Shown here piece by piece: positions 7,295 through 14,102 of a stretch of DNA of 17,135 nucleotides. Numbering within the stretch: the stretch's first letter is position 1; every line of letters starts with the position of its first letter. The position numbers and the translations under genes were made by a program. The notes under the pieces are model-generated. The model did no database searches, was not told the origin of the DNA, and was given only the letters and a program-made list of their open reading frames with translations. This DNA is from JAQBDA01 sp041301185 (GTDB lineage: Bacteria > Chloroflexota > Anaerolineae > Anaerolineales > UBA4823), in contig JBFYSV010000047.1 in assembly GCA_041301185.1 (NCBI GenBank), positions 1-17,135 of the forward strand, given 5' to 3'.

Positions 7295-8623
7295 ATGAAA
7301 GCCACTTTGCAGCCGATTACATTCAACAATCCTCCGGATGAGGAGTTCAACAAGCAGCTGGCGAGCCTGCGGGGTTTGCTGGCAAGCGAGGTAGACTTCT
7401 TGGAGCCGCTTCCTCTGGGGGCTGACTTGCCCGAGGCGGCGGATGCGGCATTGTTCCCGCAGATGCTGGGCGAGGCTTACCGGCGGGTGGAGGATTTCAA
7501 GTTGATCCAGATGCCGATCCTGGTGGTGACCTCCGAGTTTGCCACGGTATCGAGGTGGGATTGGGAGATCAACCGCTACCTGGCGCTGGAAGGGGTGCGG
7601 GTGATCCCCCCGTATAATCTGGAACAGACGAAGATGCTGTGCCGCGCTCTGGGGCTGAAGAGAGAGCTGCGCCAGAGCCGCTTTCTGGTGTACCAGGATA
7701 ACCCCGGGGCGGGCTTCCAGGCGGAGATTTTCAAGCGCTTCTACTGGTGGGAGGCGGAGTGCACCCAGCGCATGGGGGAGAAGTTCGGGGTGGAGATCGT
7801 CAAGCAGAGCTTCAAGGCGCTAGGCGAGCGAGCCAGGGCGATCCCGGATGAGGCTGCGCGGCGGGCATGGGAGGAAAAGAAGGGCAGGGTACGGCTGGGA
7901 GATATCCCGGAGCGGGCGCTGCTGAGCGCGGTGAAGCTTTATTTAGCTGTGAAGGAAGACCTGGCAGGGGATGCAAGCATCCGGGCGGTGGGGATCAATT
8001 GCCTGAACGAATCGCATTTCTGCGATAGCACGCCGTGCCTGGCGTGGGACCTGCTGTATGAGGAAAACGGGCTGCTGTGGGGCTGCGAGGCGGACACGGT
8101 GGCGATGCTGAGCAAGCTGGTGATCCATAAAACGCTGGACGTGCCGGTGATGATGACCAACCTGTACCCGTTTTTGATGGGGCAGGCAGCGCTCAAGCAC
8201 GAGCGCATCCCGGACTTTCCGGCAGTGGCGGAAGAGGCGGAGAACCATATTCTGGCGGCACATTGCGGATATTTAGGGGTGGTGCCGCGGGCTTTTGCGA
8301 CGGAGTGGGCGCTGCGTAAGAAGGTGCTGCGGATTGTGGACGAGAACGCTACGGCGATCGATGCCCGGCTGCCAGAGGGACCGATAACTCTGGTGAAGAT
8401 CGAGCCGGACTTTGGCGGGTTTTCGGTGGCGGAGGGCAGCTTGGAAGGGTATGCCCAGTTCCCGGGATCAGACTGCTTGAACGGAGCTGTTTTGCGCGTA
8501 GCCGATGGGCATAAGCTGATGCGGGAGCTGGCCTCGCACCACACGATCCTGACGATGGGGCATGTGCGGAATGATCTGGAGCTGGCGGCGCCGGTGTGGG
8601 GGATGGAGGTGAGGGTGTTGTAG
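7295..8623 (+). CDS. L-fucose/L-arabinose isomerase-fold family protein (distant)
   Basis: The 442-residue protein lacks a signal peptide. Its middle and C-terminal parts recall the L-fucose/L-arabinose isomerase superfamily: I-N-C-L-N-E-S-H-F-C-D-S-T-P-C (234-248), then W-G-C-E-A-D-T-V-A-M-L-S (262-273), G-S-D-C-L (391-395) and a late H-H (415-416) before G-H-V-R-N-D-L-E-L. In that superfamily a Glu, an Asp and a His bind a divalent metal; E239, D267 and H415 or H416 are candidates here. This is pattern recognition only, and the substrate is unknown. The residues around W151-W152 and C156 are unassigned. It is a lone gene, divergent from the two-component operon, with a good ribosome-binding site. 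Confidence 0.6.
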   Translation: MKATLQPITFNNPPDEEFNKQLASLRGLLASEVDFLEPLPLGADLPEAADAALFPQMLGEAYRRVEDFKLIQMPILVVTSEFATVSRWDWEINRYLALEGVRVIPPYNLEQTKMLCRALGLKRELRQSRFLVYQDNPGAGFQAEIFKRFYWWEAECTQRMGEKFGVEIVKQSFKALGERARAIPDEAARRAWEEKKGRVRLGDIPERALLSAVKLYLAVKEDLAGDASIRAVGINCLNESHFCDSTPCLAWDLLYEENGLLWGCEADTVAMLSKLVIHKTLDVPVMMTNLYPFLMGQAALKHERIPDFPAVAEEAENHILAAHCGYLGVVPRAFATEWALRKKVLRIVDENATAIDARLPEGPITLVKIEPDFGGFSVAEGSLEGYAQFPGSDCLNGAVLRVADGHKLMRELASHHTILTMGHVRNDLELAAPVWGMEVRVL

Positions 8624-8625
8624 GA

Positions 8626-8697
8626 GTGTCAGGTGGACCGGTGTCAGGTGAAGTGAGAGGTGCGAAGTGCGATTCGCAAGAAGGGTGTCAGGTGTGG
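8626..8697. repeat. Heptamer repeat tract C, copy 3
   Basis: GTGTCAGGTG at 8626-8635 and again at 8641-8650, GGTGCGA-AGTGCGA at 8659-8672, and GGTGTCAGGTGTGG at 8684-8697. It starts two bases after the stop of the plus-strand gene. Confidence 0.6.
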
Positions 8698-8703
8698 AGG
8701 TGC

Positions 8704-8747
8704 GCCCTCAGCCATGGCCGATCTCCCATTCATTGGGGAGGGGGAGG
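8704..8747. repeat. Dispersed hairpin repeat A, copy 3
   Basis: GCCCTCAGCC, then a variant stem ATCTCCCATTCATTGGGGAG followed by GGGGAG. The next bases (CGCGTTTCGACTGAAGGCTACGCC) resemble those following copy 4, so the repeated unit is longer than the hairpin. Confidence 0.55.
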
Positions 8748-8799
8748 TCGCGTTTCGACTGAAGGCTACGCCTGGAAGGTGGGCCCACGATAGGGTGTT

Positions 8800-8864
8800 G
8801 GGGTGAAGCATTTGCGGAAGAAATTATGAGAAGGCGAGAGCTTCAGCGGCAAAACCTTCGCCCC
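8800..8864. repeat. Dispersed inverted-repeat element B, copy 2
   Basis: GGGGTGAAGCATTTGC at the left end and GGCAAAACCTTCGCCCC at the right end. The 32-base interior (GGAAGAAATTATGAGAAGGC, then GAGAGCTTCAGC) closely matches the interior of copy 3. It lies 31 bases past the stop of the minus-strand gene ending at 8896. Confidence 0.75.
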
Positions 8865-8895
8865 TACTGAGGCGGCGAACGTCCGCAGCGTCCGG

Positions 8896-9258
8896 TTAGG
8901 CTGTTGGAGGCGGGGGAGATTTTTGTGGTAGGTAGCGCAGGAGCAGGTACAGGGTAACGAAACCAAAAAGGGCAGCCAAGATACCTGTCAGGGCAAGGCT
9001 CAAGTAACCGGTAAGCTCTATTGACTCAACCAGGTAGGAGAGACTCTCATAATCCAAGAAGTATTGGACTAATTCAGCCCATTTTTCGCTGGTTAAAAAC
9101 CAGCCGATGCTCCCGCCAACTCCCCAGGCGATGGAAGCCAGCACGGCGATGACCCATTTTCTAGGTGTGAGGAATTTATGGTCGATGGAGTAAGGAATCC
9201 AGGCCAGCAAGGCTACCAGGAGGAGCACGTTCAGAGCGATAAGCAAATAGGTGGTCAT
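8896..9258 (-). CDS. Small membrane protein of the caspase/EACC1-like operon
   Basis: The 120-residue protein has about four hydrophobic stretches (roughly residues 4-22, 36-56, 65-80 weakly, and 82-110), a short acidic/aromatic loop in the middle, and a proline-rich C terminus (K-S-P-P-P-P-T-A). I do not recognise a family. It begins 19 bases after the caspase stop, on the same strand, so it is very probably in the same transcript. The ribosome-binding site is weak, which suggests dependence on upstream translation. Its size and G-W-F-L motif recall the membrane part of the caspase, but any homology between them is unproven. It could be a membrane target, regulator or anchor for the caspase. 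Confidence 0.75.
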   Translation of the reverse strand: MTTYLLIALNVLLLVALLAWIPYSIDHKFLTPRKWVIAVLASIAWGVGGSIGWFLTSEKWAELVQYFLDYESLSYLVESIELTGYLSLALTGILAALFGFVTLYLLLRYLPQKSPPPPTA

Positions 9259-9277
9259 AGGATCAATATTTTTCGAT

Positions 9278-10720
9278 TTATTTCGGGGTCTCGTAATATG
9301 GATATACCAAAATCACCAGGCTGGAGACCAGACCCGCTGCAGCTATCCCAAAAATGGCGAGCCACCAGATTTGCGTGACCAGCCCCAGGTAGATCGGCAA
9401 GGACCAGGATATCCCCAAAGCGCCTGCCATTACGAGACGTGAGGTGAGCTTGCCGCGTCCCAAGAAGAATCCGGTTACCACCCCGGCTAGGGGCAATCCC
9501 AACTGAAGCGCAACATATGAATCGAAAAGCCTGGCCAGGCTGAGGGCGAGAAACCAGCCCAGGATCCAGCCAGAGACGAGGAAGTAATAAGGCCTCCACG
9601 AGGTACTCGCCTGGTCCTTCGCGGATTGCTGGCGGGTTACCGTCTCCGGCTCGGGTTGGGATGGGATTACAGAAACGGGTGTGCTTTCGGGCTCGATGAA
9701 CGGCTTCGCTGCAGGCAATGGGGTAGCTGGAGTGGCAGCTGGTTGGACCGTGTCCAGAGCTGCCTGGGCGGCAGACGAGACCCGGCGGCTGTCATCGGCG
9801 GCTAATTTTTGCAACGCCAGATTTGCTGCCAGGGCAAGACTGCGATCGCTGCCTTGGAGCAATCGTCGCAAATCACTTATGGCTCCTTCACGGACACCGG
9901 CGAGGGGACTATCGATGGCCTGAACCAGATCGCCAGGGAGAGGGGCGGGTTTCACAACCGGACGGGGGTTATGCGCCAGCACAATAGTGCCTTGCACCTT
10001 GTATGACCACTTGGCGGGCGTCTGGAGGGGGGTCTCTGCCAGCGTTTTGTCATAGACATAGTCGTAGAGCTCATCCAGGGTGATCAGCCCATCTGCGTCG
10101 GTATCGGCTTCACCGGTGCGCAAGCCCTGGATCAGGGAGCGGGTAAAGACAGAATTTTGGGCTTCGCCGATCAGGTTTTCACCATCCCAGGCGAATTGGG
10201 TGGCATCGGTGGCAGTCAGCACCACCCGACCATAGCCAGTGCCTTCAAACAAGGAGGCTGTGCCAACGCTGGTGCCGATGACCCCTTTGCTGCGTCCGAA
10301 GGCGCCGCTCTGGCAGCAATCCAGCACCAGCACCTGCCGGTTGGACATGCTGCGATCCATCACACCAGTGATAAACGAAGCCTCGATGGCGGTGGCGTTG
10401 AGCAGGTCCCGTTCGGTGTCACGCACAGCCAGGTGCAAGTGACCGTTATCGTCCAGGATGCCATGACCGGAGAAATAGAGCAGCAATAAATCATCGCGCT
10501 TCTTTTGGGCAAAGAAACGGGCAATCGCTTTGCGCACATCCGCCGAGGACTTATTCAGCAAGGTGACAACATCGGTGAAACCGCCAATCTCGGCATTGCT
10601 CAATAGGTCACCGAGAAGCTGGATGTCCAGGGGTGGGGCGATAAGCCGCGACAGGCTGGCATCGTCAAACTCATTGTTGCCAATCAGCAGGGCATATTTC
10701 TGGACAGTTGGGTTATCCAC
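9278..10720 (-). CDS. Membrane-anchored caspase-family (C14) protease with EF-hand loop
   Basis: The protein is 480 residues from the GTG at 10720, which has GAGG six bases upstream; a TTG at 10726 is in frame but lies right against that site. The caspase/metacaspase domain spans about 8-245, with catalytic H86 in Y-F-S-G-H-G and C136 in L-D-C-C-Q-S-G. Within it lies a complete EF-hand loop, D-T-D-A-D-G-L-I-T-L-D-E (206-217), suggesting Ca2+ control as in some metacaspases. Residues about 265-325 form a helical, HEAT-like stretch, followed by a Pro/Ala/Thr-rich linker and about four membrane helices (378-475). The protease domain therefore probably faces the cytoplasm at the membrane. It lies between an EACC1-like gene and a small membrane-protein gene. 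Such caspases cut after Arg/Lys or Asp; the preference here cannot be read. Confidence 0.9.
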   Translation of the reverse strand: MDNPTVQKYALLIGNNEFDDASLSRLIAPPLDIQLLGDLLSNAEIGGFTDVVTLLNKSSADVRKAIARFFAQKKRDDLLLLYFSGHGILDDNGHLHLAVRDTERDLLNATAIEASFITGVMDRSMSNRQVLVLDCCQSGAFGRSKGVIGTSVGTASLFEGTGYGRVVLTATDATQFAWDGENLIGEAQNSVFTRSLIQGLRTGEADTDADGLITLDELYDYVYDKTLAETPLQTPAKWSYKVQGTIVLAHNPRPVVKPAPLPGDLVQAIDSPLAGVREGAISDLRRLLQGSDRSLALAANLALQKLAADDSRRVSSAAQAALDTVQPAATPATPLPAAKPFIEPESTPVSVIPSQPEPETVTRQQSAKDQASTSWRPYYFLVSGWILGWFLALSLARLFDSYVALQLGLPLAGVVTGFFLGRGKLTSRLVMAGALGISWSLPIYLGLVTQIWWLAIFGIAAAGLVSSLVILVYPYYETPK

Positions 10721-10741
10721 CCGCAACCTCGATCCGTTGCA

Positions 10742-11149
10742 TCATGATTCCGGTTCAGCGTCTTTCAGCAGGGTTTTGATCAACTCACCCAGGCTTTCCT
10801 GGGTCATGCTCATCGGATCATACTCGATCTCGAGGAGTCTATCACCGACCTGAAAGCGGAGCTTCACACGCCGGTCTGAGCCGCGAAAACTCCAGTCCCT
10901 GAGGAAAAGAATCACCGTTTCGAGGATGGAGGGCAAGACGGACACAACCACGCTGCCTAAGGCGATAGCTTCACCCGCTTTCGCTCCGGGAGGCGGATTT
11001 TCAAGCCGAACTGGCTCGATGGATTCGATGTGCAACTCGCGCAGCTCGCGGATCAGGGTGCGGGTTTGGCGATCTATCTGGTCGGGATCAGCTTGAGGTC
11101 CGGCTTCGACCTGTAAGATGAGGCGGATTGGGGCTTCTACCCTGGACAT
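10742..11149 (-). CDS. EACC1-like protein (effector-associated constant component)
   Basis: The 135-residue product opens with a beta-rich segment (P-I-R-L-I-L-Q-V-E-A) and a helix with repeated R/E/L. It then has a G-A-K-A-G-E-A-I-A-L-G turn into a hydrophobic helix (about 61-83), and ends in strands (V-K-L-R-F-Q-V, L-L-E-I-E-Y) plus a C-terminal helix. This order matches my memory of EACC1, a small constant component described beside diversifying effectors such as caspases and trypsins in bacterial conflict systems. Its place immediately before a caspase gene supports this. ATG at 11149 is chosen because AGGAGG lies five bases upstream; a GTG at 11155 falls inside that site. It probably heads the operon and may tether or regulate the caspase. 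Family assignment is moderate. Confidence 0.7.
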   Translation of the reverse strand: MSRVEAPIRLILQVEAGPQADPDQIDRQTRTLIRELRELHIESIEPVRLENPPPGAKAGEAIALGSVVVSVLPSILETVILFLRDWSFRGSDRRVKLRFQVGDRLLEIEYDPMSMTQESLGELIKTLLKDAEPES

Positions 11150-11227
11150 AGCCACCTCCTAGTGGTTGGGAGATTAATTGTACATTCAAACGTGGAATTG
11201 TCAACATTGATTTCGTTGGGTGGGAGT

Positions 11228-11263
11228 GCCCTCAGCCTGCCCTCTCCCGCAGGCGGGAGAGGG
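11228..11263. repeat. Dispersed hairpin repeat A, copy 4
   Basis: GCCCTCAGCCTG, then a perfect stem CCCTCTCCCG (11240-11249) and CGGGAGAGGG (11254-11263) with loop CAGG. It is followed by GGTTTGGCTGCAGACTACGC, also echoed after copy 3. It lies upstream of the EACC1-like gene. Confidence 0.75.
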
Positions 11264-11318
11264 TTTCTGCGGTTTGGCTGCAGACTACGCCTTTCGCTCA
11301 GCCCTAGGGGAGGCTGTT

Positions 11319-11383
11319 GGGGCGAAGCATATCCGGAAGAATAAATGATAAGGCAAGAGCTTCACTGGCAAATGCTTCGCCCC
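11319..11383. repeat. Dispersed inverted-repeat element B, copy 3
   Basis: Left end GGGGCGAAGCATATCC and right end GGCAAATGCTTCGCCCC flank an interior (GGAAGAATAAATGATAAGGC, then AAGAGCTTCACT) matching copy 2. The element ends three bases past the exonuclease stop at 11387. Confidence 0.8.
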
Positions 11384-11386
11384 TAC

Positions 11387-11944
11387 TCAGCGCGATGCGG
11401 CGATGTGGTCAAAGACGGATTTGGCGAGCAGGGTATCCTGGCGGGCGCGGTGCGTGTAGCCAGGATCAAGGCCGCACTGGCGGGCAGCGGCTTCCAGCTT
11501 GTGCCAGCGCGGGGTGCCGTAGGAGCCAGGCTGCCCGTAGTACTGGGCGTAAAGCTTCATGATGCAGAAGTTGCTGGGGTTGCCAGGCCAGGGGAAGGAG
11601 TGAGCCTGGTGGCTCTGGCGCAGCATGCGCAGGTCAAACTCGGCGTTGTAGATGCCGACATAGCGGCCGCGCAGGATGGCTTCTACCTGCGCCCAGACCT
11701 CGGGCCAGGTGGGGGCGTGCATGACCAGCTCGTCGGTGATGCCGTGGATCTGGATCGCATCCCGAGGGATGCGCCGGGTGGGGCGCACCAGGGTCTCAAG
11801 CAGAACCACACCGTGGCTATCCAGCAGGCAAATCTCGACGATCTGGTCGGACGGGCTTAAGCCGGTGGTCTCGGTATCCAAAAAGACCGGCTCTGCCAGG
11901 GCGTACTGGCGGGCGAGCTGGATGGCTTGCTGGCGAGGGTTCAT
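11387..11944 (-). CDS. DEDDh 3'-5' exonuclease (DnaQ/RNase T-like)
   Basis: The 185-residue protein has all five DEDDh residues in order: D23 and E25 in F-L-D-T-E-T-T-G-L, D104 in Y-N-A-E-F-D-L-R-M-L, then H165 and D170 in T-H-R-A-R-Q-D-T. The motif I-H-G-I-T-D-E is also typical. It is a stand-alone exonuclease domain, so it may act in DNA repair or RNA trimming; DNA-polymerase proofreading is one of several options. Its ATG overlaps the stop of the DUF4177-like gene (ATGA at 11941-11944), and there is only a weak site of its own, so it is coupled to that gene. The nucleic-acid substrate is not evident. Confidence 0.92.
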   Translation of the reverse strand: MNPRQQAIQLARQYALAEPVFLDTETTGLSPSDQIVEICLLDSHGVVLLETLVRPTRRIPRDAIQIHGITDELVMHAPTWPEVWAQVEAILRGRYVGIYNAEFDLRMLRQSHQAHSFPWPGNPSNFCIMKLYAQYYGQPGSYGTPRWHKLEAAARQCGLDPGYTHRARQDTLLAKSVFDHIAASR

Positions 11945-12171
11945 TTTCCCAGACGCTTGAAGTAGAAGACTACCTGGAGCCCGGTGTTGACCACGCCGGT
12001 CAGCTCCCAGCCATCTGCACCGAGGGTGTTTAGCTCGATGGAATCGGGCAGCTCGTCCAGGCTGCGTGGCAGGATCTTATACTCCCAGGGCGGGTTCTCG
12101 TGGACGTAGACCATTGGCGTGGGAAGACCCTCGTCCGGCCTGGGCAGGGGCAGATCAGAAAACTGGGGCAT
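11941..12171 (-). CDS. DUF4177-like small protein
   Basis: The 76-residue protein ends in a pattern typical of DUF4177: W-E-Y-K-I-L (29-34), L-N-T-L-G-A-D-G-W-E-L-T-G-V (48-61) and a final F-Y-F-K-R-L (69-74). The family is small, beta-rich and of unknown role. The first 28 residues are proline-rich. A GAGGAG site lies seven bases before the ATG. The stop overlaps the start of the exonuclease gene by four bases, and the lipoprotein gene ends 30 bases upstream, so it is the middle gene of a three-gene operon. Confidence 0.75.
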   Translation of the reverse strand: MPQFSDLPLPRPDEGLPTPMVYVHENPPWEYKILPRSLDELPDSIELNTLGADGWELTGVVNTGLQVVFYFKRLGK

Positions 12172-12201
12172 GCTAAGCTCCTCTCGGCGCCCGGCGCAGG
12201 G

Positions 12202-12777
12202 TTATGGGGCCAGGCGCGCCTGGAAGTCGGTCTGTTTGAGGGTCTCCAGGCTGTTGAGCAGCGCCTGGACTTCATCCACGCTCATGCCCATGGCTGAGGC
12301 CAGGTAGTAGTTGCCATTTTCTACCCAGTGCAGGCTGACCCCGGAGGGGGGTGTGAAGACGTAACCTTGCTGGCCGCGCACCACCACCGGGGTGCCATTG
12401 GCTACAGCGGCATCCCAGGCGGCGCTGGCGATATCCCCACCCATCAGGACCAGAGATACGCCGGGTTTCTCCAGCTCCAGGCTGAAGCCGAGATTATCGG
12501 CATAGGACCGCTCGGGCAAGACGACCAGGCTGAGTGCGGTGGCATCCAGCCAGAAGTAGGTGACGGGCGGCGGGCCTTCCTTGGAAGCGCCGTCCCGCAT
12601 CTGCTGGGGCATGTAGATGACGGTTTCAGGCGTGGCAGCTGGGGCGGATTGAGCGCCAGGGGCAGATGGATCCACGAGGACCGGGGCGGTGGGGGCAGAG
12701 GATTCGGAGCCACCGGGCAGGTTGCAGGCGGCGAGCAGGAAGGCTGCCAGGATAAGAAGGGCAAACACGGGCTTCAT
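12202..12777 (-). CDS. Lipoprotein with DUF4367-like region
   Basis: The 191-residue protein starts with a lipoprotein signal peptide (M-K-P-V-F-A-L-L-I-L-A-A-F) and lipobox L-A-A-C at C18. A Ser/Pro/Ala-rich linker follows to about residue 55. The folded part ends in V-V-V-R-G-Q-Q-G-Y-V-F, L-H-W-V-E-N-G-N-Y-Y-L and S-V-D-E-V-Q-A-L-L-N-S-L, an order recalling DUF4367, found in surface and anti-sigma-associated proteins. It should be anchored on the outer face of the cytoplasmic membrane. AAGGAG lies about seven bases before the ATG. It is the first gene of the operon leading to the exonuclease; a functional link between a surface lipoprotein and a nuclease is not obvious. Confidence 0.8.
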   Translation of the reverse strand: MKPVFALLILAAFLLAACNLPGGSESSAPTAPVLVDPSAPGAQSAPAATPETVIYMPQQMRDGASKEGPPPVTYFWLDATALSLVVLPERSYADNLGFSLELEKPGVSLVLMGGDIASAAWDAAVANGTPVVVRGQQGYVFTPPSGVSLHWVENGNYYLASAMGMSVDEVQALLNSLETLKQTDFQARLAP

Positions 12778-12823
12778 GATTCGCTCCTTGGCGGTTAGCA
12801 GAAAGGATGGTGAACCTATTCGT

Positions 12824-12910
12824 AGTTACGCAATTTAGGAGGGTATTGTGGGTGTTTGGGCGGGCTTATGCCTGCCAAAACACCCACAATCAACCACCAA
12901 CTGCGTAAGT
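12824..12910. repeat. Nested inverted repeat (MITE-like)
   Basis: The inner stem pairs 12845-12865 (ATTGTGGGTGTTTGGGCGGG, then C) with 12870-12890, with only two mismatches over 21 bases and a TTAT loop. An outer pair, AGTTACGCA (12824-12832) and TGCGTAAGT (12902-12910), matches at eight of nine positions. CCTAT occurs just outside both ends but not at equal distance, so a target duplication is uncertain. It lies upstream of the lipoprotein gene and could affect its expression. Confidence 0.65.
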
Positions 12911-12964
12911 CCTATCTATTATACATGCCTTGGCGGCTGTGGGGTTTGCAAAATCGTAAAAAGA

Positions 12965-13003
12965 GCCCTCACCCCTACCCCTCTCCCACCTGCGGGAGAG
13001 GGA
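12965..13003. repeat. Dispersed hairpin repeat A, copy 5
   Basis: GCCCTCACCCCTACC, then CCCTCTCCC (12979-12987) paired with GGGAGAGGG (12994-13002). It begins two bases past the stop of the alcohol dehydrogenase gene and may act as a transcript-end hairpin. Confidence 0.75.
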
Positions 13004-13005
13004 GT

Positions 13006-14046
13006 TCAACCCGGCACGATCACGGTGCGGATGCCTTTCGAGCCGAAGGCTTGCAGGTCATCCAGAACCTGGTTGACGATGGCGGCATCCAGGGGGACGG
13101 TCTGGCTGATTGCGCTGCTGAGGTCCAGGTCGCCGCGGCGGGCAAGCTCGATGAGCAGGGGTAGCTCGGCAAGCAAGTGGTCGTTAGAGCCGATTACCTC
13201 TGCTTCTGGGCCGAGCAGGTGCTGGTAGGTGTTGATCTGCAAGGGCTGGCTGCTGATGCCGGCGATGACCAGGCGGCCAAACACCGCCAGCGAGCGCAGG
13301 GCTTGCTCCATCGACTGGGGCAGGCCGATCATCTCCAGGGCTACGCCCACGCCCTCCGCGTGGGTGAGCTGGCGGATTTGCTCGGCAGGGCCGGGGTTGT
13401 TGGGATGGGCATGGATGGGGTGGGCGCCGTAGCGTGAAGCCAGCTCCAGCTTGGAGGGGTTAACATCTACGGCGTAGACTTCCAATGCGCCCAGGGCGAA
13501 GGCGAGCTGGACGGCGGATAATCCTAAACCGCCGACACCGAAGACTGCCACGCGTTCGCCGCCCTGCAGGCGAGATTTGCGCAGGGCGTGGAAAGCGGTG
13601 GCGGAGGCGCACATGAGGGTAGCACCCTGCTCAAAGGGGATCTCATCCGGGAGGGGGACGGCGTTGCGCTCGGGTACGGCGATATACTCGGCGTAGCCCC
13701 CGTCGGCGTGATGCCCGAGCATGCGCCCGCTGGGGCAGAATTGCTCAGCGCCGCGGATGCAAAACTGGCATTCGCCGCAGGTGAGCAGGTAGTGCAGGCA
13801 GACTCGGTCGCCGGGTTTGAGGCGGGTGACGTTTACCCCGGTTTCCACCACCACCCCGGCGATTTCGTGCCCCAGGGTGAGGGGCAGGGGGTAAACCGGT
13901 GAGACGCCAGCGCGGTAGTGAGCGTCGGAGTGGCAGATGCCGGCGGCGCGGACCTGCACCAGGACCTGGTGGTCCGCCGGGACGGGGATGGGCAGATCGT
14001 GCAATTCGAGAGGCTGGTTGACGGCAACCATGCGGATGGATTTCAT
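13006..14046 (-). CDS. Zinc-dependent alcohol dehydrogenase (MDR superfamily)
   Basis: The 346-residue cytosolic oxidoreductase shows C38 in G-I-C-H-S-D, H60-E61 in G-H-E-I-A-G (catalytic zinc), and C90, C93, C96 and C104 (structural zinc). The Rossmann motif is G-V-G-G-L-G (170-175). D194 ends the second Rossmann strand (Y-A-V-D-V-N), which favours NAD+ over NADP+. Length and layout are normal for the family; the substrate is probably a primary or secondary alcohol or aldehyde but cannot be fixed. The ATG has AAAGG about ten bases upstream. The gene stands alone, with hairpin A5 right after its stop and a decayed palindrome D upstream. Confidence 0.93.
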   Translation of the reverse strand: MKSIRMVAVNQPLELHDLPIPVPADHQVLVQVRAAGICHSDAHYRAGVSPVYPLPLTLGHEIAGVVVETGVNVTRLKPGDRVCLHYLLTCGECQFCIRGAEQFCPSGRMLGHHADGGYAEYIAVPERNAVPLPDEIPFEQGATLMCASATAFHALRKSRLQGGERVAVFGVGGLGLSAVQLAFALGALEVYAVDVNPSKLELASRYGAHPIHAHPNNPGPAEQIRQLTHAEGVGVALEMIGLPQSMEQALRSLAVFGRLVIAGISSQPLQINTYQHLLGPEAEVIGSNDHLLAELPLLIELARRGDLDLSSAISQTVPLDAAIVNQVLDDLQAFGSKGIRTVIVPG

Positions 14047-14074
14047 GGGGATAACCTTTCTGTAATAATACGCG

Positions 14075-14102
14075 GTAGAGACTCAGCGCGCTGCATCCCT
14101 AC
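14075..14102. repeat. Palindrome D, decayed copy 2
   Basis: GTAGAGACTCAG, CGCG, CTGCATCCCTAC. It aligns base for base with the perfect copy at 4395-4422 in outline, but the arms now differ at three positions. It directly abuts the transposase fragment. Confidence 0.55.

Noticed and set aside
793..8697. CRISPR-like spacing of the repeated units
   Set aside because: Repeats are short, tandem or widely scattered, with no regular spacers and no cas genes.
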